Below are positions 9,624 to 15,938 of a DNA stretch of 15,938 nt, one piece after another. Below the pieces are notes generated by a model. It was given only the letters and a program-made list of their open reading frames with translations. It had not been told where the DNA came from and searched no databases. This DNA is from JACNKV01 sp964645915 (GTDB lineage: Bacteria > Fidelibacterota > Marinisomatia > Marinisomatales > JACNKV01), in NCBI GenBank assembly GCA_964645915.1, contig CAZYDH010000032.1, forward strand, positions 1 through 15,938, read 5' to 3'. Position 1 is the first letter of the stretch. The number at the start of each line of letters is the position of its first letter. The translations under genes were made by a program, and so were the position numbers.

Positions 9624-12600
9624 AGTTCTTTTTGTCGATAATTCATTACCAACCGTACAATTAAGTTACTCTGATTCGTTAACCGCTGAGGGAGACATTC
9701 TAATCATTACCGCTGACTTTAATGAAACGATGAGTACTGAACCTCTCCCAACAATTTCTATTACATATGCTGGTGGGACTGTGGTTGATCTTACATCAAT
9801 GGAGTATGTAGATGACACAACCTATACATTTACAACAACCATTCCCGATGGCAATGATGGAACAGCTGTAGCAAACATTGTGGCTAAAGATGTATCCGGG
9901 AATTATATTACTTCAGAAACAACAACCGGAGCATCCGTACTTCGTGTTGATAATGTACATCCAGTATTCACGGTTTTAAGTCCCGATTCATCAGAATATG
10001 TGAATCACACTCTGATGGGTTATGCCTTAAGTGAAACGGCTGAGGGTGGGGAGATCATCTGGACAAGACGTGGTGGCAATCCGGATACAAATAGTCCGCA
10101 CACAATACAGTTGGATGAAAGCGAATTGGTTGGAAATCAAGTTTTTGAAGACTATACCTTAACAGACCCAACAGGTGCTTTAAATAACTTAGTTAGTGGA
10201 ACGATCTATGATATAACATGGGCAGCAACAGACTCCGCTGGAAATGAATCAGTTTCAAATACATTCATTTCGACATATGTCACTTATGATACAACATTAC
10301 CGACTTCAGTATTAACATACTCACATGAGCAAGCCAGTGAAGACACTGTAGTTAGGATCACAGCGACATTCTCTGAGCGTATTCTTCCTGAGCCGTTAAT
10401 TTCTGTGAATTACGCCGGATCTGGGGATGATATATCTGATGCATCGATGACTTTATTTAATAATGACTCAACAACATGGATTTATGATGTGACAATCCCT
10501 GGAGGACAGGCAAATAACGGGATTGCAGCAGTCATACTTACAGCGACTGATTTAGCACTCAATGCTTTAGCCGCTGACAGTGTATCAGGAGATTCTGTAT
10601 TAACTGTTGATAACACTGCACCTATTGTAACCTTCACCTATGAGAATCAAACTCAGCCGGAACTTCTTAATCTTGGAAAAGCTGAAGATATCATAGAAAT
10701 TACCATAACCTCCACTGAATCTATGAATTCAACGGACCCACCAACATTAGATATCCAATATGCAGATTCCACTGATGATTCAATTGTAGATTTAGAATAT
10801 TCAACATCTACACAAGGAGATTCCGTTTGGACATATCTGATCACACTACCCGATAGCAGTTATAATAGCGGAACTGTGACAATGGATATATCAGGTACTG
10901 ATGTTGCAGGTAATGCAATTCAAGAGAAAATTGATCCGGATATTTTTGTTGTTGACAATACTCCCCCAAGCGATTTTTCAACAGAAGATGTTATCACTCA
11001 TGGATTTAATGATATAGCAGGATGGATCAATGGAAGAACAGATACCGTTGAAGTAATTGTCCCTGTAATTATCGCAGAATTAACGGAGCATTTTGATGTC
11101 GAAATGAGTATCCCTTTGAAAATGGGTGATACTTGGGTAACGATTGGAGAAGCAGATAGTATTCAACAAGCTGGTACCCGTTCTTACTATCGAAGTATCG
11201 ATGAAATATCTACGGCAATCAATCAAGCAACTACCTTAGCTCAAGGAGATACGATATGGGTCCGAGGTGCAAAATATGATGCAGCAGGAAATCGTACGAT
11301 TGGTGAATTAAGTTCTACTTATCTTATCTATGATCCAAATTCACCATTATTAGGATCATTTTTGACAGACACGGTTTACACTGTTAATTTAGATACATTG
11401 GTGTCCTCAGATACATTGAATGTTGGTTGGCAAACATTTGTTGAACCCTCTGTATTAACTGCTTCCGGCTTGGATCACTATGAATATGCGATTCAAGAAC
11501 TTCCGGACGAAGGATTAAATAATCTATTAGAATGGACAACCATTACGGATACAATATTTACGGAGATTCTTCCTTTACGACATAATACAGAATATACAGT
11601 TTCAGTCAGAGCGTTTGATATAGCCGGAAATATTTCAGATACTTTGTCTTCTGATCCCATTTTACGGTGGAATTCAGCTCCGCTAATTACACAACTTGAC
11701 TCATTGGGAGCCTATGAAGATTCATTATTTACAGATACACTGACGGTTGATGATTTGGATTTCTTAACCTTATTAGGTGATGAATTGAGTTTCTCTGCGA
11801 CAACAACAAGAATTATCGGTGATGAAGCCTTGGATTCAGTTTTGATCGATCAAAATGGAATTCTGTTGTGGACTCCGACTCAAGATGATACTGGGTCTTA
11901 TGAAATTGAAGTCATTGTCCAGGATAATTGGTCATTTGCTGACACAATGACCTTTGCACTGACTGTCAATGCTGTAAATGATACACCCACTGTTAATATC
12001 TTGGATCCCGATGATCATATCCAATTTGCAGAAGATCACACCGATACTATTCAAGTCAATTTAACTCAATATGCTAATGACGTCGATAACGACTCTACAG
12101 AGATGACATGGCAAGCTGTTGTAATCGATTCAGTTACTCATGATGGGTATCCACTGGGACAAGTATATCCTGGACCGGGAACCACAGATGAACAGTTCGA
12201 AGCGTTAAGAAAACAATTCTCAATACTGCAAGTCAGTGATGTTCCTGATGAGTCTCCCAGGATTGTAACTGGAGGTAGTATTTCAGTAACTATTGATACT
12301 TTGGAAGGAGTACATTTTGCAACATTTGATGCAGATTCAAATTATTTTGGAGAAGAGCATCAAGTTATTCTATTCGTAAACGATCCGGATGGTGCTTCTG
12401 CATCAGATACAATATTGGTCACGGTTACTCCTGCAAATGATCCACCGGTTTGGACAGAGATTCCTCGATATATCGTAGCTGAAAATGATTCATTCTATGT
12501 TGATTTTGCAGAATATGTCACCGATGTGGATGATACATTACTGACTTTTACAATCTCTTCTGACAAAATCGATACACTCGTCTATGATTTGGATTCGTAT

Positions 12601-13656
12601 CAATCAACGGGTCTTGGTGATTCCGTTATGTTTAAACCCATCCCGGGATTAATATCTTCGCATGATTCAGCTCATATTCAGATTATTGCTGAAGATTTGT
12701 TAGGTTCTGCTGATACGATCAGTTTTACAATTGATATGGTTCGTATCCCAAGACCTCATTTGTCGATTGCTGTGATTCAAAATAATGCGTTCTCTAAGTA
12801 TTTTGAAGTCATTATCACCGATACAATGGAAACAACCGTAAATCCGATACTGCGAGTACAAGAGCAACGAGTAGCCCTTGATACTGTTTCAACGTTTACT
12901 TACACTGGACATCATGATTTTGGATTGGTAAGTGCAGGAACATATACATTTGCATGCTCATCTTATGCGATTGTTGGTGATACGGCTATCACCCGGCAGG
13001 TCGGGTTAACCACCGCCAAAATTACCGATTCTTGGAGTGGAAACAGTCCGGACGGATTATTCAGAATATCAGGTCGTCATGGAACGGTGAAAAACGAGCA
13101 GGTTATTTTAATTGTTGATTCAACAATGTTTAGTCCGTTCTTTACAGATAAAGCATCATATCGCATTGGAAATGAATGGATGACCTTTGAAAAACCGGCG
13201 AAAATAACAGTAGATAATGATTCGAAAGAATTAGCCGTATATCAACGGAAAAATGGTTCAACCTGGGTAGAGTTGCCTTCAATTACCGAAAATGGCTTTA
13301 TTACAGCATTTACGGATAAAATGGGATATTTTAAACTTGGAAAGAAAACATTGTATGTCCCTGAAAGAACAAACTTACATGCGAATTATCCGAATCCGTT
13401 CAATCCGGTTACAACCATAATGTATGATGTTGGATTCTCACAAGGACCCGATCAACATGTTGATTTATCCATATTTAATTTGCTGGGACAAAAGGTGATA
13501 ACTCTTGTGAATGAAAAGAAAAATATTGGAAGACATAGTATTCGTTGGAGAGGAGTGAATTCCAGAGGTGAAAGTGCTGCATCTGGAATTTATTTCGTTC
13601 GACTAGTGACCAGCGATGGTGTCTATAAAACTCAAAAGATTATGTTAATACGATGA
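9569..13656 (+). CDS. Giant repeat protein, 3' part, with type IX secretion sorting domain
   Basis: This continues the gene begun at 3281. In-frame codons start at 9571 (ATDLALNALAAD) and run 1361 codons to a TGA. Merging the 55-bp overlap gives one 3406-residue protein. In order it holds Ig-like domains up to about 10970; a third, diverged member of the GYWN domain type (about 10971-11340, GWINGRTDTVEV); an FN3-like domain (to about 11680); a putative Ig domain with GILLWTPTQDDTGSYEI; two cadherin-like segments (FAEDHTDTIQV and YIVAENDSFYVDF, each opened by ND(T/P)P); a spacer; and from about 13372 the sorting domain (NYPNPFNPVTTI, LSIFNLLGQKV, ASGIYFVRL, KIMLIR). That tail directs type IX (Por) export in the FCB group. 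The ATG at 9730 is internal and not a separate start. Confidence 0.9.
10336..10595 (+). repeat. Exact 260-bp internal repeat, copy 2
   Basis: The second copy of 9209-9468. After collapsing the gap, the two copies are 972 bp (324 codons) apart, in frame. The sequence between and before them is related only at the protein level (NPVFSLTYPD against HPVFTVLSPD), so the exact identity is confined to this core. Confidence 0.92.
13372..13653 (+). other. C-terminal type IX (Por) sorting domain of the giant protein
   Basis: About the last 94 residues match the FCB-group C-terminal sorting fold. They show an Asn-Tyr-Pro-Asn-Pro-Phe-Asn-Pro opening strand, an IFNLLGQ turn, GRHSIRW, ASGIYFVRL and a basic KIMLIR end just before the stop. 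From family knowledge, the domain is recognised by the type IX translocon and often removed on export. The translocon genes are not in this window. Confidence 0.9.
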
Positions 13657-14291
13657 AGTACATGAATAAAATAATACTGATTATACTAGGATTGATGATC
13701 CTATTGGTAGGCTGTAGAAAAACATGGGAAGCCACACAAAAAGATAAGACAGACTACGCATGGGAAAAGTATGAAGAAAAGGATTATAACTCCAGTCTTG
13801 AATGGTTTCACAACGCTGTAGATACCGATCCGTTATACAAAGATGCTTTTAACGGATTAGGATGGAGTTATGGGATGTTGATGGAACTGGACAGTTCCAT
13901 TAAATATTTTGAAGCAGGCTTGCTTCGAGCCGAAGATGAAAACTTAACCATTTCTGTTGAAAGTGAACTATTAAGTGGACTTTGCTTTGTTTATAATGCA
14001 AATGGAAATGATTCATTGGCAATCGTTCGAGGAAATGCTTTCTTAGCGAACTACACTGAAGACTGGACTTTCTCTCATGATGCATTGTTAAATTACATGG
14101 ATGTGCTAATTACTTTAGCTTCATCAAACTTTTTTATAAGTGACTTCACGGAAAGTTTGAATCATGTACAAACAATTCGTAATCATTTGAATCCAAATGC
14201 AGCAACATTTGAACCGAATATTTCAACAGTTGTCGGGAGACAAATTCTAGCAGAAGAGTTGGAATCTCTTCGCGGAATATTATCTCAATAA
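13653..14291 (+). CDS. TPR-containing lipoprotein
   Basis: 212 residues. The ATG overlaps the TGA of the giant gene (ATGA, 13653-13656), which suggests translational coupling; an in-frame ATG at 13662 is a possible alternative start. Residues 1-20 are hydrophobic and end in a lipobox, LVGC, with the lipidated Cys at 21. Residues about 33-100 hold two tetratricopeptide-like helix pairs (AWEKYEEKDYNSSLEWFHNAV with DPLYKDAFNGLGWSYG, then DSSIKYFEAGL). The C-terminal half is probably helical but gives no motif I recognise. TPRs mediate protein contacts. As a likely outer-membrane lipoprotein encoded in the same operon as a type IX cargo, it could assist export or anchoring of the giant protein. 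That role is inferred from position only. Confidence 0.85.
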   Translation: MKYMNKIILIILGLMILLVGCRKTWEATQKDKTDYAWEKYEEKDYNSSLEWFHNAVDTDPLYKDAFNGLGWSYGMLMELDSSIKYFEAGLLRAEDENLTISVESELLSGLCFVYNANGNDSLAIVRGNAFLANYTEDWTFSHDALLNYMDVLITLASSNFFISDFTESLNHVQTIRNHLNPNAATFEPNISTVVGRQILAEELESLRGILSQ

Positions 14292-14332
14292 TTCTTTCTT
14301 ACTAATTCCAATCTTTAATATTTATAGTCAAA

Positions 14333-14797
14333 ATGTTCGATGAGCAAATACATATAAAATGGATGAATGAAGCTATTCGATTAGCTGAAAAAGCCTTTGA
14401 TAAGGATGAAGTTCCAGTTGGAGCAGTCATTGTAAAAGACCAATTGATAATAGGGAGAGGTTATAATCAACGGGAATCTCTAAATGATCCTACAGCACAT
14501 GCTGAAATAATTGCTATTACTGCAGCAGCAAATACTATCGAAGATTGGCGCTTAACTGACTCTATATTATATGTTACAAAAGAACCGTGTCCAATGTGTG
14601 CGGGTGCAATTATTAATAGCCGTATCAAATTAGTAGTTTTTGGTAGTTATGATAATGAAAAAGGATGTTGTGGTTCACAATATCAATTATGCGGTGATTC
14701 CAGACTTGACTCATCGACCGGAGTATTAGGTGGAGTGGAAGAAGAGAGAAGTACACTACTACTACGTGAATTTTTTAAAAATAAAAGAAAGAGATAG
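14333..14797 (+). CDS. tadA: tRNA-specific adenosine deaminase TadA
   Basis: 154 residues, the usual length for TadA. The enzyme deaminates adenosine 34 to inosine in the anticodon of tRNA-Arg(ACG), in the cytoplasm. The zinc-dependent cytidine-deaminase-fold signature is intact: H56-A-E58 (catalytic Glu58, zinc ligand His56) and P85-C86-P-M-C89 (zinc ligands Cys86 and Cys89). The context LYVTKEPCPMCAGAI is closer to TadA than to guanine or cytosine deaminases, and EVPVGAVIV and NDPTAHAEI also fit. The start lies 41 bp after the lipoprotein stop with no clear Shine-Dalgarno; it may be read through from the upstream operon or have its own promoter. An unusual Cys pair (112-113) follows NEKG, where many homologues have a single Cys or none. 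Confidence 0.93.
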   Translation: MFDEQIHIKWMNEAIRLAEKAFDKDEVPVGAVIVKDQLIIGRGYNQRESLNDPTAHAEIIAITAAANTIEDWRLTDSILYVTKEPCPMCAGAIINSRIKLVVFGSYDNEKGCCGSQYQLCGDSRLDSSTGVLGGVEEERSTLLLREFFKNKRKR

Positions 14798-14803
14798 ATT
14801 TTT

Positions 14804-14841
14804 AATAATTTGAGTGAATAAAACCACTAATAAAAATTATT
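14804..14841. terminator. Possible bidirectional terminator between convergent genes
   Basis: AATAATTT (14804-14811) is the inverse complement of AAATTATT (14834-14841), and AGTG (14813-14816) inside it pairs with CACT (14825-14828). T runs lie just outside. The stem is AT-rich and interrupted by unequal bulges, so it is weak. Its position between tadA and the converging phosphodiesterase gene is the main support. Confidence 0.3.
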
Positions 14842-15735
14842 TTAAAACAGCTTAGATTTTATATTTTGCTTCAAAATGTGGGAATAATGTTTAATATAAT
14901 TCCAGGTATGTGATTTACCCCATACAATGTCGGATGGATCTTTATGTACTAAGTACATTTTATCGTCAAAATTCCAAAATATTATTGTTTTATCCTTAGG
15001 TTTAAGCTTAATCAGATCTTCAAGGTTATGAAGGTTAGTTACATGAAGTATTAAGTAACTTGCGCCGGCTTTGTTTAGATCTTGAAATAATTGTTCGGTG
15101 AGAAAGTCAAAGGGGATATAGGTTGATGGATTGATCCAATAGATTAAACCTGTTTTGAATGAGGGATAATTTTGGTTAATATAGGTCACAACATCAACTG
15201 ATATCGAACTTATCATGACTTGGTTAGTGATATTTCTATTCTGCAAATCATAGACGATTTGATCAATAAGGTTTTTATCTTTAGTCATATTCCCGGAGGA
15301 TTTGATCTCTATATTGATATGCTTATTTTTAGTAATTCTCATGATCTCATGATAAAGGGCGATATTGTTCTCTGTTTTCTCACAGATCTCAGCATAAGTA
15401 AGATCATTGATTTTCTTAAAAGTGCCATATAGTCTTATTAAAGTTCTGTCATGATAAGCTACGATCTTTTCATCTTTTGATAATTGGACATCAAATTCTA
15501 AAAACGAATATTCTCTCTGATTGACAGCAGAACTTATTGCGTCAATTGTATTTTCGGTGTATTGATTTGAATCTCCACGATGAGCACCAATACTGCATCG
15601 GTATTTATTAAGATCAGTTGGGACTTCTCTAGTTATAATCTCTTTTTTAATAACTTCATCTAATGTTGTGATAGCTGGATTACATCCAAAGAAAATAAGA
15701 GTAGATCCGATGATTATATGTGTAATCTTATGCAT
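14842..15735 (-). CDS. Glycerophosphodiester phosphodiesterase family lipoprotein
   Basis: 297 residues on the minus strand, ATG at 15735, with a weak AGAAG six bases upstream. Enzymes of this family hydrolyse glycerophosphodiesters to glycerol 3-phosphate and an alcohol, using a metal ion. Visible family residues are the H52-R53-G54 motif followed by E61-N62-T63, the metal-site pair E80 and D82 in FLEFDVQLSKD, the catalytic H95-D96, and E143-x-K145 in INIEIKS. Residues 1-18 are a hydrophobic leader ending FFGC. This is a slightly atypical lipobox with Cys18, so an outer-membrane or periplasmic lipoprotein is likely. The usual C-terminal DGIxTDxP motif is not recognisable; DIVWGKSH stands near that position. 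It converges on tadA and shows no link to the secreted-protein operon. Substrate is not predictable. Confidence 0.87.
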   Translation of the reverse strand: MHKITHIIIGSTLIFFGCNPAITTLDEVIKKEIITREVPTDLNKYRCSIGAHRGDSNQYTENTIDAISSAVNQREYSFLEFDVQLSKDEKIVAYHDRTLIRLYGTFKKINDLTYAEICEKTENNIALYHEIMRITKNKHINIEIKSSGNMTKDKNLIDQIVYDLQNRNITNQVMISSISVDVVTYINQNYPSFKTGLIYWINPSTYIPFDFLTEQLFQDLNKAGASYLILHVTNLHNLEDLIKLKPKDKTIIFWNFDDKMYLVHKDPSDIVWGKSHTWNYIKHYSHILKQNIKSKLF

Positions 15736-15848
15736 TGATAACTTCTGGTGACTAAAAATAAGTCAAGATATACATAAAGAAAAAGAAGAATGTGTAATAA
15801 TGGCAAATATCTTTTATTGCATTTTAGAAAGTTCGTAATTTTTTCTAT

Positions 15849-15935
15849 GGAGAGATGGCAGAGTTTGGCTGAATGCGCCGCACTCGAAATGCGGTTTACC
15901 TTCGGGTAACGGGGGTTCGAATCCCTCTCTCTCCG
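15849..15935 (+). tRNA. tRNA-Ser, anticodon CGA
   Basis: A complete 87-nt class II tRNA. The acceptor stem is GGAGAGA (15849-15855) with TCTCTCC (15928-15934), and the discriminator is G. The anticodon stem is CCGCA/TGCGG with loop CTCGAAA, giving anticodon CGA at 15885-15887, which reads UCG. The long variable arm folds as TTACC-TTCG-GGTAA, diagnostic for Ser/Leu/Tyr types, and the T loop is TTCGAAT with a five-pair stem. The 3' CCA is not encoded: GCAT follows the acceptor. Confidence 0.95.
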
Positions 15936-15938
15936 CAT

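Noticed and set aside
9730..13656. A separate gene starting at the ATG at 9730
   Set aside because: The frame is open upstream to 9571 with clear domain sequence, no signal peptide follows the ATG, and the frame joins the 5' part when the 55-bp overlap is merged.
15817..15848. Promoter for the tRNA-Ser (TTGCAT at 15817 with downstream AT-rich hexamers)
   Set aside because: No -10 hexamer lies at an acceptable spacing, and the region is AT-rich enough to give such matches by chance.
15714..15938. Minus-strand open frame reading MRRERDSNPRYP
   Set aside because: Its start lies antisense to the tRNA-Ser gene; this peptide string is a well-known artefact of translating tRNA antisense. It also overlaps the phosphodiesterase start.

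Overview
The window looks like a piece of a draft assembly from a low-GC bacterium of the FCB group, probably Candidatus Marinimicrobia or a close relative. This rests on lineage-typical secreted proteins: a C-terminal type IX (Por) secretion sorting domain with the YPNPFNPVTTI signature, a second secreted protein with a PNPYRG variant of that tag, and mostly absent Shine-Dalgarno motifs. The phylum is an inference. A contig-internal run of 100 N at 9469-9568 marks it as a scaffold.

Layout: positions 1-2143 (minus strand) hold most of a large secreted protein with a signal peptide, Asp/Asn-rich loops, an FN3-like domain and a C-terminal sorting domain; only its last few codons lie off the left edge. 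A 293-bp divergent intergenic region follows. On the plus strand comes an apparent operon of three cell-envelope genes: a TTG-started protein with an extremely acidic Asp/Glu/Tyr segment and a small beta-barrel-like domain (2437-3255); a giant repeat protein (3281-13656, broken by the N gap) with 12 Calx-beta domains, several Ig-like, FN3-like and cadherin-like domains and a type IX sorting tail; and a TPR lipoprotein that overlaps it by 4 bp (13653-14291). Next are tadA (14333-14797), a convergent lipoprotein-type glycerophosphodiester phosphodiesterase (14842-15735, minus) and tRNA-Ser(CGA) at the right edge (15849-15935).

The main analytical result is that the N gap is very probably not a real break in the gene. 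The 55 bases before it and the 55 bases after it are identical, and merging them restores one uninterrupted frame of 3406 codons plus stop. The gap sits at the end of a 260-bp sequence that recurs exactly about 1 kb downstream, which would create a branch in an assembly graph. A second exact repeat (423 bp, spaced three Calx-beta domains apart) lies in a block of the gene with a clearly different Thr-codon preference.

How the genes may work together (inference): the giant Calx-beta protein would be exported across the outer membrane by the type IX system as a calcium-stabilised surface fibre or adhesin, while the acidic barrel-like protein and the TPR lipoprotein would act with it at the outer membrane. 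tadA, the phosphodiesterase and the tRNA look like ordinary neighbours.
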